NCBI RefSeq assembly: GCF_033597815.2
Contig: NZ_CP166245.1
Location: 1,488,001 to 1,552,000, forward strand
Reading direction: 5' to 3'
Length of the DNA: 64,000 nucleotides
From: Staphylococcus sp. KG4-3
Lineage (GTDB): Bacteria; Bacillota; Bacilli; Staphylococcales; Staphylococcaceae
This document shows, in pieces, positions 1 through 12,267 of this stretch; the stretch's first letter is position 1, and each line of letters begins with the position of its first letter. A program made the translations under genes and the position numbers. Below the pieces are notes generated by a model. That model had not been told where the DNA came from. It ran no database searches and worked only from the letters and a program-made list of their open reading frames with translations.

Positions 1-281
1 AGTGAATCGATTGATTTCGCTACTTCTCTCATTGCTTTTGTAGGTAACGCCATTAAATAGACTTCTGAGAATGATACAGCGCTATTAATATCTAATGTTG
101 CTTCTATTGTGTCATTAAGTTGTGCTTTTTTTAAGTATTTGCTATTAATGTGTTGTGAATTAATCTCATTGATTGTTTGCTCATTTTTCCCCCACATTAA
201 AACTTGGTGTCCGTTTTCTGCTAAGACATTTGCTAATGCCGTACCAAAACTTCCCGTACCAAAGACAGTTACTTTAGACAT
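1..281 (-). CDS. gpsA: Glycerol-3-phosphate dehydrogenase [NAD(P)+], N-terminal part (cut by window edge)
   Basis: GpsA reduces dihydroxyacetone phosphate to sn-glycerol 3-phosphate for phospholipid and teichoic acid synthesis in the cytoplasm. The frame begins [20 protein letters not shown], the Rossmann dinucleotide-binding loop (GTGSFG) expected at the N-terminus, and reads on to the window edge without a stop, so only about 93 residues are seen. The ATG at 281 follows a GGGGGATTCC ribosome binding site. It lies 16 bp downstream of der, the usual order in staphylococci and Bacillus, and is probably co-transcribed with it. Confidence 0.93.
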   Translation of the reverse strand, partial: MSKVTVFGTGSFGTALANVLAENGHQVLMWGKNEQTINEINSQHINSKYLKKAQLNDTIEATLDINSAVSFSEVYLMALPTKAMREVAKSIDS

Positions 282-297
282 GGAATCCCCCCGGTAT

Positions 298-1608
298 TTA
301 ATTTCTTTTCCTTGCTATAATGTGTACTGGCGTACCTTCAAAGCCGAATGCAGCTCTAATTTGATTTTCTAAATAACGTTTGTATGAAAAATGCAATAGC
401 TCGACATCATTTACAAATACGATAAATGTCGGCGGTTCAATAGCAACTTGTGTAGCATAGAATACGTTTAAACGTCGACCTTTATCTGTAGGTGTAGGAT
501 TCATGGAAATTGCATCCGTAATCACTTCATTTAGTGTTGAACTTTGAACACGTTTTTTATGATTCTCACTTGCTTCTTTAATATATGGGAATAATGTTCT
601 GAGACGTTGCTTCTCTTTTGCGGAAACAAACGCAACCTCTGCATAATCTAAAAATTGGAATTCTTTACGAACTTCATCTTTAAATTTTTTCATAGTATTA
701 GTTTCTTTGTCTACTGTATCCCATTTATTCACGACAATTACAATTGCTTTACCTTCTTCGTGTGCATAGCCAGCAACACGCTTGTCTTGTTCGATGATAC
801 CTTGATCCGCATCAATAACGATTAAAATTACATTAGAGCGTTCAATGGCTTTTAAAGCACGTAGCACTGAATATTTTTCTGTATTTTCATAGACTTTACC
901 TTTTTTACGCATTCCAGCAGTGTCTATCAACACATAATCTTGATCATCATAGCTATATTCGGTATCAACAGCATCTCTAGTAGTACCAGCTACGTTTGAT
1001 ACGATTACACGATCTTCGCCAAGTATTGCATTTACTAAACTTGATTTACCAACGTTTGGACGTCCAATGATTGATAAGCGTATTGTATCATCGTCATATG
1101 GGTCTGGTTCTTCCTCTTTAAAATGCTTAACAACTTCGTCTAATAAATCTCCCAAACCTAATCCATGGGAACCAGAAATTGGATACGGGTCCCCGAAACC
1201 AAGTGAGTAGAAATCATAAATTTCATTTCTCATTTCTGGATTATCAACTTTGTTAACTGCTAGTACTACCGGTTTTTTTGATTTATATAACATTTGAGCA
1301 ACCATTTCATCACTTTGAGTTAGGCCTTCTCTTACGTTTACCATAAAGATAATTACATCGGCTTCATCGATGGCAACTTCAGCTTGTGCTCTAATTTGTG
1401 TTTGGAACGGGGCATCTCCAATTTCAATACCACCAGTATCAATAATGTTAAAATCGTGAGTTAACCATTCACCTGATGAATAAATTCTATCGCGAGTCAC
1501 ACCAGGTGTATCTTCTACGATTGAAACGCGTTCACCTACGACTCTGTTAAAAATTGTAGATTTGCCTACATTTGGCCTGCCTACAATTGCTACTATAGGT
1601 TTAGTCAT
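298..1608 (-). CDS. der: Ribosome biogenesis GTPase Der (EngA)
   Basis: Der is an essential double-GTPase that assists maturation of the 50S ribosomal subunit. The 436-residue product has two G domains in tandem. The first P-loop, GRPNVGKS, is at residues 10-17 and the second (GRPNVGKSS) near 180. Each has its own NKxD motif (NKVD, NKWD) and DTxG switch, followed by a C-terminal KH-like domain ending in IIARKRN. The length equals the family norm. The ATG at 1608 has an AGAGGAAG site upstream. It is separated from rpsA by a terminator and probably has its own promoter in the 1609-1731 gap. Confidence 0.97.
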   Translation of the reverse strand: MTKPIVAIVGRPNVGKSTIFNRVVGERVSIVEDTPGVTRDRIYSSGEWLTHDFNIIDTGGIEIGDAPFQTQIRAQAEVAIDEADVIIFMVNVREGLTQSDEMVAQMLYKSKKPVVLAVNKVDNPEMRNEIYDFYSLGFGDPYPISGSHGLGLGDLLDEVVKHFKEEEPDPYDDDTIRLSIIGRPNVGKSSLVNAILGEDRVIVSNVAGTTRDAVDTEYSYDDQDYVLIDTAGMRKKGKVYENTEKYSVLRALKAIERSNVILIVIDADQGIIEQDKRVAGYAHEEGKAIVIVVNKWDTVDKETNTMKKFKDEVRKEFQFLDYAEVAFVSAKEKQRLRTLFPYIKEASENHKKRVQSSTLNEVITDAISMNPTPTDKGRRLNVFYATQVAIEPPTFIVFVNDVELLHFSYKRYLENQIRAAFGFEGTPVHIIARKRN

Positions 1609-1731
1609 AAACTAACTTCCTCTCTTCTTTAATCTCTATAATTCTATCATAAGGGGTAATGAAATCAAAAGAAATATTAAATCAATATTTTTGTTATAGA
1701 ATAATCATACAAATTTTGAATAACAAAAAAG

Positions 1732-1765
1732 AAATCTTGCCCTAACATATATTAGGACAAGATTT
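1732..1765 (-). terminator. Intrinsic terminator downstream of rpsA
   Basis: An inverted repeat pairs AAATCTTG-x-CCTAA with TTAGG-x-CAAGATTT around a short loop. A run of T lies on the minus strand after the stem (TTTTTTG). It sits 23 bp past the rpsA stop and isolates rpsA from der. Confidence 0.8.
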
Positions 1766-1787
1766 AAAGTTGCTATTACTTACATTG

Positions 1788-2969
1788 TTAAAATTTGAAG
1801 TCTTTTAATTTATCTCCAAAAACATCACCAAGCGTTGGATTATCTTCATCCTCTGAATTATCATTTAAATAAGATTGGGTAGTTTCCCTATCGCTTTCAA
1901 TGACATTTTCATCTGGTAATGTTGCTTTTATTGATAATGAAATACGTTCGTTTTCTGGGTCCACACTTAGTACTTTAACACTCACTTTTTCGCCTGGTTG
2001 TAATACCTCGCCAGGTGTGCCGATGTGTGAGTGACTAATTTCTGAAATATGAACTAATCCTTGTACGCCAGGTTGAATCTCTACGAAAGCACCAAAGTTA
2101 GTCAATCTAACAACAGTTCCTTCTATAACTTCGCCTTCATTGATTTCACCTTTAATTGCTTCAAAAGGACTTGGTAATGTATCTTTGATAGACAGTGAAA
2201 TACGTTCAGAATCTTTGTCTACTGATTTGATTTTAACTTTCACGCTATCTCCAATAGCTACAATATCTTCAGGTGATTTAACATGTTCGTGTGATAATTC
2301 CGAAACGTGTACAAGACCGTCCACGCCTCCAATATCAACAAAAGCACCGAAATTAGTTAAACGCGCTACTTTACCTTCGATAACGTCACCTTCGTTAAGT
2401 GACTCTAGTAATTTATCTTTTTTCTCTGCGTTTTCTAGTGCCTCTACTGCTTTTCGACTAAGAATGACACGATTATTTGCAGGATCTAATTCTTCAACTT
2501 TAAGTTTTAAAATTTGTCCTTCAAAACCAGAGAAATCTTCAATGAAATCTGTAGAAATTAATGAGGCAGGTACAAATCCTCTTTGGCCAACATCTACAAC
2601 TAAGCCACCTTTAACTACTTCTGTGACTTTAGCTTCGATAGTTTGGTTATTATCTAACTGTTCTTGTAAAAATTCATATGATTTTTCAGTTTCGAGTTGG
2701 CGTTTTGAAAGGATATATGCACCCGTTTCATTTTCTTCGTCATATTCTACTTTCGTAACATATGCACCGATTTCATCACCAACTTTTACTGCATCACTTG
2801 GGTTGTCAATATGATGCGTTGAAAGTTGACTAATAGGGATAATGCCATTAAATTTACCGCCATTGACATGGATGATTACTTGTTTCTCTTCAATTTCTTG
2901 AACTTCACCAGTAACCTTATCCCCTTCTTTAATCTCGTTAATCATTGATTCGTTGAACTCTTCAGTCAT
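1788..2969 (-). CDS. rpsA: S1 RNA-binding domain protein (ribosomal protein S1 homologue)
   Basis: The 393-residue protein is made of four S1 (OB-fold) repeats at roughly residues 18-90, 105-172, 193-262 and 279-348. The last two carry the typical signature (NFGAFVDIGG-VDGLVHVSELS and NFGAFVEIQPG-VQGLVHISEIS). It is shorter than the six-repeat S1 of Gram-negatives, as is normal for the Firmicute YpfD/RpsA type, whose role in translation initiation is less strict. The C-terminal tail is acidic. The start ATG at 2969 follows AAGGAGG. It lies downstream of cmk, a widely conserved pairing. Confidence 0.93.
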   Translation of the reverse strand: MTEEFNESMINEIKEGDKVTGEVQEIEEKQVIIHVNGGKFNGIIPISQLSTHHIDNPSDAVKVGDEIGAYVTKVEYDEENETGAYILSKRQLETEKSYEFLQEQLDNNQTIEAKVTEVVKGGLVVDVGQRGFVPASLISTDFIEDFSGFEGQILKLKVEELDPANNRVILSRKAVEALENAEKKDKLLESLNEGDVIEGKVARLTNFGAFVDIGGVDGLVHVSELSHEHVKSPEDIVAIGDSVKVKIKSVDKDSERISLSIKDTLPSPFEAIKGEINEGEVIEGTVVRLTNFGAFVEIQPGVQGLVHISEISHSHIGTPGEVLQPGEKVSVKVLSVDPENERISLSIKATLPDENVIESDRETTQSYLNDNSEDEDNPTLGDVFGDKLKDFKF

Positions 2970-3262
2970 CTTGTCTGCCTCCTTATTACACTACATAATT
3001 ATAACATCTTATAAACTGACAGAATTGTCAAGAAATTCCCCTTTATTCGAGAGAATCAATTTTAAATTGTTAATGTTTTGTAAAACAGGTTTTTCTAATC
3101 TAACAAAAAGAATAAAAACATTACCTAAATTTTACATTTTTATATAGTATATTAATTCTGATTAGTATAATAATACACGTGTATTATATACCCACTTTTT
3201 TCAATGTATAACCTTATTACACTATATGAAAAATATTTATATTAAATTTGAGGCATCTATGA
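2970..3262. other. rpsA upstream region with an 18-bp perfect palindrome
   Basis: This is a 293-bp AT-rich gap between cmk and rpsA with no credible gene. At 3170-3187 it holds a perfect palindrome, ATAATACAC followed by GTGTATTAT, which itself contains -10-like sequences. It is likely to hold the rpsA promoter and perhaps an operator. I cannot assign a regulator. Confidence 0.5.
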
Positions 3263-4975
<1,713 letters not shown>

Positions 4976-4993
4976 TGAAATATATATGTAAAT

Positions 4994-5166
4994 AAAAAGG
5001 GAGTGGGACAGAAATTAAATTTTCTAATATAGATTTCGTAGTCCCGCCCCGGCAAGTGTGACTAGGATTGAAAAAGCTTGATATAATCGTATTTTCAATT
5101 CAGTCACCTACCGTCAAATTGAAAACGAGCTTGAGACATCTATTTATGTCTCAGGCTCGTTTTGAT
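4994..5166 (+). repeat. Staphylococcal intergenic repeat, copy 1, ending in a terminator hairpin
   Basis: A roughly 170-bp block starts GGGAGTGGGACAGAAAT, passes through ATTTCGTAGTCCCGCCCCGGC (able to pair back with the start), and ends in a strong hairpin at 5123-5166 (AACGAGC...GCTCGTT enclosing TGAGACAT/ATGTCTCA, then TTTTGATTTT). The same block recurs at 20674-20842 with close similarity, and a shorter version lies at 46823-46883. Blocks beginning in this way are common between genes in staphylococci. The end hairpin should terminate ansA. Confidence 0.8.
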
Positions 5167-5227
5167 TTTGATTATTAAAGAATAACTATAACTACTTTCT
5201 TAAGAATGCGACTGAAATATAATTGTT

Positions 5228-6214
5228 TTAAGATTCAAGAGGTGTTTGTTTTTTAGATAAAATACTTTGAGTTATAATACCACCATGATATTTACCATTC
5301 TCGATAAATATTGTGTTTGCATCATTACCAGCAGCAATAACACCTGCGATATAGCAATTTTCTACATTTGTCTCATATGTTTCTTTATTATAGATTGGTG
5401 CAGTGCCATATTCATTCTCGTTAATTTCAATACCTATAGATTGTAAGAATTCATAATCTGGGTGATATCCTATCATCGCGAAAACATAGTCATTAGCTAT
5501 TTCAAATGTTTGTCCATTTTGTTCATAAATTACACTATCTTCTGTTATTTTAGTCACATTTGAATCAAACGCCATATTAATTTTTTCGTGACGGACGAGA
5601 GATTCAAAATTCGGTAATATCCAAGGTTTAATCGCTTTAGGATAATCGCTACCTCGATAAATGACTGTAACGTTAGCACCTGCTTTTTCTAATTCTAATG
5701 CCGCATCAACAGCAGAATTTTTACCACCAATAATCACTACATTTTGATCAAAATAAGGATGAGCTTCTTTAAAGTAATGCATAACTTTAGGAAGTTCAGC
5801 ACCTTCAACTTCAAGTTGATTATGATGTCCATAATAACCTGTAGCTACAGTAAGAAATCTACATTGATATACGTCCTTAGTAGTTGTTATTGTGAAACGG
5901 TTATTTATTTTTTTTACTGTGAGGACTTCTTCAAAAGCATTAATACGAAGTTGATGATGTTTTACAACAGCTCTATAGTAAACCAACGCTTGATTACGGT
6001 GTGGTTTACTTTCTTCCACTATGAATGGAACGTCCCCAATACTTAATTTATCACTTGAAGAAAAGAACGTTTGATGTGTTGGGTAATTATAAATTGCATC
6101 TACCACGTTCCCTTTTTCTATAACTAATGTATCTATACCTTTTCTTTTTTGTTCGATAGCAGCGCTAAGTCCACAAGGGCCGCCGCCTATAATTATACTT
6201 TCAACTGTTTGCAT
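5228..6214 (-). CDS. ypdA: Bacillithiol disulfide reductase YpdA
   Basis: YpdA is an NADPH-dependent flavoprotein that reduces bacillithiol disulfide. The 328-residue product has an N-terminal FAD loop, GGGPCG, at residues 10-15, and a second dinucleotide site, VIIGGKNSAVDAALE. It lacks the CxxC redox pair of thioredoxin reductase, which separates YpdA from TrxB. The cysteine inside the FAD loop falls at residue 14, the position reported as important in S. aureus YpdA. The ATG at 6214 follows AGGAGGACGAAGG. BrxB, which acts in the same pathway, is encoded at 34.2 kb. Confidence 0.92.
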   Translation of the reverse strand: MQTVESIIIGGGPCGLSAAIEQKRKGIDTLVIEKGNVVDAIYNYPTHQTFFSSSDKLSIGDVPFIVEESKPHRNQALVYYRAVVKHHQLRINAFEEVLTVKKINNRFTITTTKDVYQCRFLTVATGYYGHHNQLEVEGAELPKVMHYFKEAHPYFDQNVVIIGGKNSAVDAALELEKAGANVTVIYRGSDYPKAIKPWILPNFESLVRHEKINMAFDSNVTKITEDSVIYEQNGQTFEIANDYVFAMIGYHPDYEFLQSIGIEINENEYGTAPIYNKETYETNVENCYIAGVIAAGNDANTIFIENGKYHGGIITQSILSKKQTPLES

Positions 6215-6333
6215 TCTTCCTTCGTCCTCCTTTTACCACCCATATATTATACCAATAGTTTTAAAAAAACCAAATGAAAGAAATTGAAAATTTTATTACA
6301 AAATCGTTTTTTCTATAAATATATTGAGAAAAT

Positions 6334-6377
6334 AAAAAAGATCCCACTATATATACAAATCTATAGTGAGATCTTTT
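6334..6377 (-). terminator. Terminator downstream of ebpS
   Basis: The arms AAAAAGATC-x-CACTATA and TATAGTG-x-GATCTTTTT form a long stem with A/T tracts on both sides. It lies 60 bp past the ebpS stop and before the ypdA start. Confidence 0.82.
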
Positions 6378-6436
6378 TATATGAATGGATTGTTGCTAGA
6401 GTCCATTTTGAATTATGAAATAGATACTTATTTTCT

Positions 6437-8074
6437 TTATTGAGGAATAACTAAACGTTGACCATTATGGATGTCATTACCTTGTAAGTTATTCGCCTCT
6501 CTAATTTTTTCTACATTTTCTGGAGAGCCTTCGCCGTAATATTGGATGGCAATTCTATAAAGGTTTTGGCCATTTACAACGTGTGTACGTTGTCCGGAAT
6601 TATTGTTTGTAGCTTGATTATTCTGTTGGTTATTACTTGATGAACCTTGAGATTGTTCAGTTGAACTATTTTGTGTATTTGCTTGATCATTTTGTTGTGA
6701 TTGACTATCTTGTTGATTTTGTTGTGATTGATCGCTTTGATTAGCTTGGTCATTTTGATTTTGGTTTTGATCACTATTTGCTTGGTCTTGTGAGTCAGAA
6801 TCTGATTGGTCAGAATCGCTATTAGCATCATCTGAAGAATTACTGTTGTCATCTGAGTCAGAAGAAGCATTTTTGTCATCATCTTTGTTAGCTTTATCGT
6901 CATTTGATTTTTTATCTTTGTCAGAGTCTTTATCAGAATCTTTATCTTTGTTATCAGCGACTTTTTTATCATCGTTGTTATTACTGTTGTCGTTGTTTCC
7001 AGTAAGTGCCATACCGGCGAATATCGCAATAGCAGCTAAGATTAAGATAGCAGCAAGGATAGGTAATAATTTACCTAATAAACCACCTTTTTTCTTCTTG
7101 TTGTCGTCATCGTCATTATTTTTATTACCACCGTTACCGCCGTTACCGTTGCCACCATTACCACCGCTTGATTTTGAATGGCTAGCAACAGCAGCACCAG
7201 TTCCAGCAGCAGCTCCGCCTGCTACAGCAGCACCTTTTTTCTTGTTACTACTTTTCTCGTTATTTTGTTGATCCTTGTTGTCGTTTTTGTCATTTTCTGA
7301 TGTATCATCATCATGACTAGCGTTTTTATCATTTTTACCTTTATGTTTACCAGCTGCATATGCACCAGCTCCAGCAGCCGCGGCTCCACCTGCTACAGCA
7401 GCACCTTTTTTCTTAGAACTATTTTTAGAGTCATCCTGTTGTGATTCGTTTTGATCTTGATTTGATTGGTTATCTGGTTGATTTTCATCAACATCTTGTT
7501 CATCTGCATGATTTTGATTGTCATTTTTTGACTCGTCATGATTTGTATCGGAACTATTTTTACCTTTATGTTTACTAGCAGCATATGCGCCAGCTCCAGT
7601 AGCTGCCGCTCCACCTGCTACAGCAGAGCCTTTTTTCTTAGAACTGTTATCGCCCTCTGAACCATCATTGTCTTCGCTGTACTTATGATCATTAGCATTT
7701 GTTTTATCGTTAGTAGGCTCATGACTTAAATTGTTATTTTGTGAAGGATCATCAGTATTAAATTCTGATGTTAAGCCAGACGTTGAATTGTCTTCGTTGT
7801 ACTGTTCGCTATCAAATGCTTCATCCTCGCTATGTTCTTGTTGATTTGTTTGATTAGTCTGTTCATCTTCACTTTGATTTGTAGCAGTATCTCTTCTACG
7901 TTGTCTTCGCTGAGCATTTCTTGGAGGGAATTGTTCGTCTGTTTTATCAGAAACTTCCTCTTTCACATTGTCAACGGAATTGTTAACTGAATCCTTGGCA
8001 TTGTCTTGATGTTCTTTTGGATCAATGGATTGACGATTTTTTTCAAAATCATCTTTAAAATTGTTTTTAGACAA
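6437..8074 (-). CDS. ebpS: Elastin-binding protein EbpS (LysM domain membrane protein)
   Basis: EbpS is a cell-surface membrane protein linked to soluble elastin binding in S. aureus. The product has an acidic, Asn/Gln/Asp-rich N-terminal region, a basic stretch (RRQRRRR-like) near residue 60, and three lysine-plus-Gly/Ala modules near 146-173, 220-247 and 278-301. A transmembrane helix lies at about 331-358, then a long Ser/Asn/Asp/Gln-rich linker and a C-terminal LysM domain ending [10 protein letters not shown] prefer the TTG at 8074 (545 residues), as it sits 9 nt after GGAAGG and yields [15 protein letters not shown] like known EbpS. Two ATGs at 8083 and 8080 nearly touch that site. Confidence 0.9.
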   Translation of the reverse strand: MSKNNFKDDFEKNRQSIDPKEHQDNAKDSVNNSVDNVKEEVSDKTDEQFPPRNAQRRQRRRDTATNQSEDEQTNQTNQQEHSEDEAFDSEQYNEDNSTSGLTSEFNTDDPSQNNNLSHEPTNDKTNANDHKYSEDNDGSEGDNSSKKKGSAVAGGAAATGAGAYAASKHKGKNSSDTNHDESKNDNQNHADEQDVDENQPDNQSNQDQNESQQDDSKNSSKKKGAAVAGGAAAAGAGAYAAGKHKGKNDKNASHDDDTSENDKNDNKDQQNNEKSSNKKKGAAVAGGAAAGTGAAVASHSKSSGGNGGNGNGGNGGNKNNDDDDNKKKKGGLLGKLLPILAAILILAAIAIFAGMALTGNNDNSNNNDDKKVADNKDKDSDKDSDKDKKSNDDKANKDDDKNASSDSDDNSNSSDDANSDSDQSDSDSQDQANSDQNQNQNDQANQSDQSQQNQQDSQSQQNDQANTQNSSTEQSQGSSSNNQQNNQATNNNSGQRTHVVNGQNLYRIAIQYYGEGSPENVEKIREANNLQGNDIHNGQRLVIPQ

Positions 8075-8221
8075 AGTCATCATCCTTCCTTTTTTATTTA
8101 AGTATATACTGTTTTACCCTAACAGAACGTAAATATGTATTATTTTTTAAGAAAAAATACTGTTAAATAAGTGTATATGTCGTATTATAGCTTGATTGAA
8201 AATATGAAGTAAAGTAATTGT

Positions 8222-9593
8222 CTATTTTTTAAACAAATTTTGTATTTTTTCATTAAATTCTATTTTTCTTTTTACTTTTTTTCTATTTATTAAATTTATT
8301 AAATTTAATTCACAATCATTATCGCAACATAATTTTGGCTTTTCTATCAAAATTTCATCAAAAAATTCAACTAAATAAGATCTTCTGCATTGATCAAGAT
8401 TTTTATAACCTAGCATACGTATGTAACCTAATTTTTTTCGTTTATAAGCCATATCAAAGATATTGCGTAATTGTTCAAAAGTATACTGTGTACTGAGTAC
8501 ATCAAGTATGTCTGACTTTTCAGGTGGTAGAAATTGAGATAATTCATACGCATTTACATCTTCAATGTTAATTATGTCTGTGAATAATAAAGTCTCTAAA
8601 AGAAAGCTATCATCGGGTTGATAAAGACTTATTGCTTGGCTTTGATTACCGTCACGGCCTGCTCTGCCTATTTCTTGCATATAACTAGATGGACTTGTGG
8701 ATAAATGGAAATGAATAATTGTTCTAATATCTTTTTTGTTAATACCCATGCCAAAAGCACTTGTAGCAACGATAATAGGGATTTCATTATTAATAAATTG
8801 ATGTTGTACTGTATGTCTTTCTTGGTATGACAGATCACCATGGTAAATGCCAGTTAAAAAACCATAGTTATAAATACTTTGAGCTAATGATAGACACATT
8901 TTTTTAGATGATACATAAATAATTGTCGGTCCTGATTGCTCTAATGTAGGTAAAAGCCAGTTTAACTTTTCATCATCATCAGCAAAATTTTTATGTGCTA
9001 GTGAAATGTTATCTCTATTCATACTATTTTTTATGACTGAAAATGATTTACTTAATATTTGCTCTAAATCAAAAGTTAAATAAGACGGTGCTGTTGCAGT
9101 CAATGCTAATACGGTAGCTTCATTGAAATGATTTACGATTTTACCTACAAGTGCATAGTGCGGCCTAAAATCATACCCCCACTCTGATAAACAGTGTGCT
9201 TCATCTAAGACAATCATACCGATATTTAAATTTTTAATTAATTTGAAATTGTGTTTTTGTAATATAAACTCTGGGCTTAAAAAAATAAATTTACTTTGCT
9301 TTAAGTAGTTAATATTTTTTTGTTTTTCATTTTCATCCATGCCTGAATGTATACAACACACATTTTTTTCTCCTTGTAACTTGAGTTGCATAACTTGGTC
9401 ATCCATCAATGAAATTAACGGAGAGATAACTAAAGTTGGCTTTTGTTTTATATAGGTTGGTAATTGGTAACATAGGCTTTTACCACTACCAGTAGGTAAG
9501 ATTCCTAAGGTATCAATATTATTAAGTACATTATTAATAATTTCCTCTTGGCCAGGCTTAAATGACTCAAATCCAAACCATTTTTTCAAGTCA

Positions 9594-9604
<11 letters not shown>
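8222..9604 (-). CDS. recQ: RecQ-family ATP-dependent DNA helicase
   Basis: This is a 3'-5' superfamily 2 DNA helicase for recombination and repair. Walker A (TGSGKS) is at residues 38-43, the DEAH box at 134-137, and motif VI (QEIGRAGRDG) near 305-315. Four cysteines near the C-terminus (CRRSY and CCDNDC) fit the RecQ zinc site. At 460 residues it lacks the HRDC domain of longer RecQ proteins, as in the second, short RecQ of staphylococci and Bacillus. It overlaps the upstream ypbB by 11 bp, so the two are translationally linked. Confidence 0.93.
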
Positions 9605-10915
<1,311 letters not shown>

Positions 10916-10998
10916 AAATGCATTGTATTTAAGTGTAAACAAGTGGTTACCTTACTATTCCAATAGCATCATTTAACGACTTAGATGTAATTGAGTTT

Positions 10999-11034
10999 AA
11001 ATCCGGGACATAAATAACTGTCTCGGATTTTTTG
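10999..11034 (+). terminator. Terminator of fer
   Basis: AAATCCGGGACA pairs with TGTCTCGGATTT across an 8-nt loop, followed by TTTTTT. It lies 83 bp past the fer stop. Confidence 0.85.
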
Positions 11035-11174
11035 TATCCAGTTATTCTATAAAGTTGTATTACTCCAGTGAATTCATATTGTAAAAATGATTGAATTCTG
11101 GCTACTCACTTTTGAATTATTTACAATTCCACCTATAAATTCCCCAAAGTAACCTTAATATTTATATTTGAAAT
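11035..11174. other. Gap between the fer and ribU terminators
   Basis: About 140 bp of AT-rich sequence between two convergent terminators. I see no gene or convincing regulatory element in it. Confidence 0.5.
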
Positions 11175-11224
11175 AAAAACGCCCTTCATTTCTCACTTGT
11201 TCAGTGGTACTTTGAAAGGCTTTT
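11175..11224 (-). terminator. Terminator of ribU
   Basis: On the minus strand GCCTTTCA pairs with TGAAGGGC (one G-U pair), with a small inner hairpin CACT/AGTG, and is followed by GTTTTTATTT. It is about 35 bp past the ribU stop. Confidence 0.7.
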
Positions 11225-11256
11225 ATCATTTCAGATAAAAAAGTTATATTACAAAT

Positions 11257-11802
11257 TTAACGTGGTAAAACGTTTTTTAATCGGTTATATAAAAGAATAA
11301 AGACAATTGAGATGATGACTCCTTTAATAATATTAAAAGGTATAACGCCTGATACAATAACTATTTTAATATTTTCTACTACATCAGATAGATTCATAAT
11401 CATGCCATATAAAGGTAATAAAATAAAGTAGTTTAGTATACTTAGAACAATTGTCATAACTATCGTAGCTACACTAAGTCCTATAATTTGAGACTTGAGG
11501 GCGCCTTTATGTTTAGTGATGAAATAAGCTGTTAATAAAAAGCTTGATGCCGCTAAAAAGTTAGCTACAGGCCCTACTGGATCACCAACGTTGAATAGAA
11601 AATTGAGTAAGTTTTTAATAAATTCTACAATAAGTCCGGCAACAGGACCTAAAGTGAATGTTGCTAACAAAGCTGGTACGTCTCCAAAATCTAAAGTTAA
11701 ATATGGTGGTAAAAATGGTATCGGAAACTTTATAAACATTAAAATAAATGCTACTGCACTCAACATACTAATAGTAATGAGGCGTTTTGTTTGTTGTTGC
11801 AT
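11257..11802 (-). CDS. ribU: Riboflavin transporter RibU (ECF S component)
   Basis: RibU is the substrate-binding membrane subunit of an energy-coupling factor transporter for riboflavin. The 181-residue product has about five to six hydrophobic helices. Its N-terminal stretch, with KFPIPFLPPYLTLDFGDVPALLA, carries the conserved riboflavin-binding loop of RibU. The EcfA/T energy module is not in the window. The ATG at 11802 follows GGAAGGAG. The FMN riboswitch immediately upstream strongly supports the assignment and indicates repression when FMN is plentiful. Confidence 0.95.
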   Translation of the reverse strand: MQQQTKRLITISMLSAVAFILMFIKFPIPFLPPYLTLDFGDVPALLATFTLGPVAGLIVEFIKNLLNFLFNVGDPVGPVANFLAASSFLLTAYFITKHKGALKSQIIGLSVATIVMTIVLSILNYFILLPLYGMIMNLSDVVENIKIVIVSGVIPFNIIKGVIISIVFILLYNRLKNVLPR

Positions 11803-11874
11803 ATTAAATTATCTCCTTCCATTCATCTTTTTTCAGAATAGGAGGATATAATTGCACAACAAATAAACCCTCCA

Positions 11875-12002
11875 TCTTCTCCCATCCAGACTATACTGTC
11901 GGCTCTAGATTCACACTAGATCAGCCATTAATCTATTAATTAGAAAAATGGGTCGCAGGCTTAATTTACTGCCGGTTGGGAATCGCACCCTACCCCGAAG
12001 AT
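11875..12002 (-). promoter_or_regulatory. FMN riboswitch (RFN element) upstream of ribU
   Basis: Read on the minus strand, the element starts CATCTTCGGGGTAGGGTG, has the conserved ATTCCCAACCGGC and GCCTGCGACCC arms, and ends with GCCGACAGTATAGTCTGG and ATGGGAGAAGATG. The closing helix P1 is CATCTTC with GAAGATG. All hallmark FMN aptamer blocks are present. Downstream, CTCCT at about 11841-11846 can pair with AGGAG of the ribU ribosome binding site, and GGAGG next to P1 can pair with CCTCC. Control of translation initiation is therefore plausible; I see no poly-T terminator. Confidence 0.95.
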
Positions 12003-12109
12003 GAATTTCTTAAATTTTATAAATTTATCATAGCTTATTGCTCAGGTAAAAACAATAGACTTGCTTAAAATATATTAACGATGTAAATAAAATGGTTGAA
12101 AGTAGTATA

Positions 12110-12149
12110 AAAACTGCCAGCAAAGTATTTAACTTTGCCGGCAGTTTTT
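12110..12149 (-). terminator. Terminator of srrAB
   Basis: AAAACTGCCAGCAAAG pairs with CTTTGCCGGCAGTTTT across a 7-nt loop, with A and T runs on both sides, so it can act in both directions. It lies about 120 bp past the srrB stop. The rest of the 12003-12267 gap is AT-rich, with nothing else recognised apart from a likely ribU promoter. Confidence 0.85.
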
Positions 12150-12267
12150 AAGCTATATATGGATAAATGAATTGCATATAAAAATATACTAAATATATGA
12201 TCATTATTTCCAATTACTATTCTTATTTGTAATCATTGTTAATTGTTTATTGATCTAGCGACGATAC

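Noticed and set aside
2140..2814. 224-codon plus-strand ORF opposite rpsA
   Set aside because: It is antisense to the clear S1 repeats, Ser/Thr-rich in the way mirror frames are, and has no ribosome site.
6574..7029. 151-codon minus-strand ORF inside ebpS in another frame
   Set aside because: It is a frame-shifted reading of the repeat-rich EbpS linker, made of Ile, Thr, Lys and Met only.
6846..7271. 141-codon plus-strand ORF opposite ebpS
   Set aside because: Leu/Ser/Pro-only composition mirrors the low-complexity Asp/Asn/Lys repeats of EbpS; no start signal.
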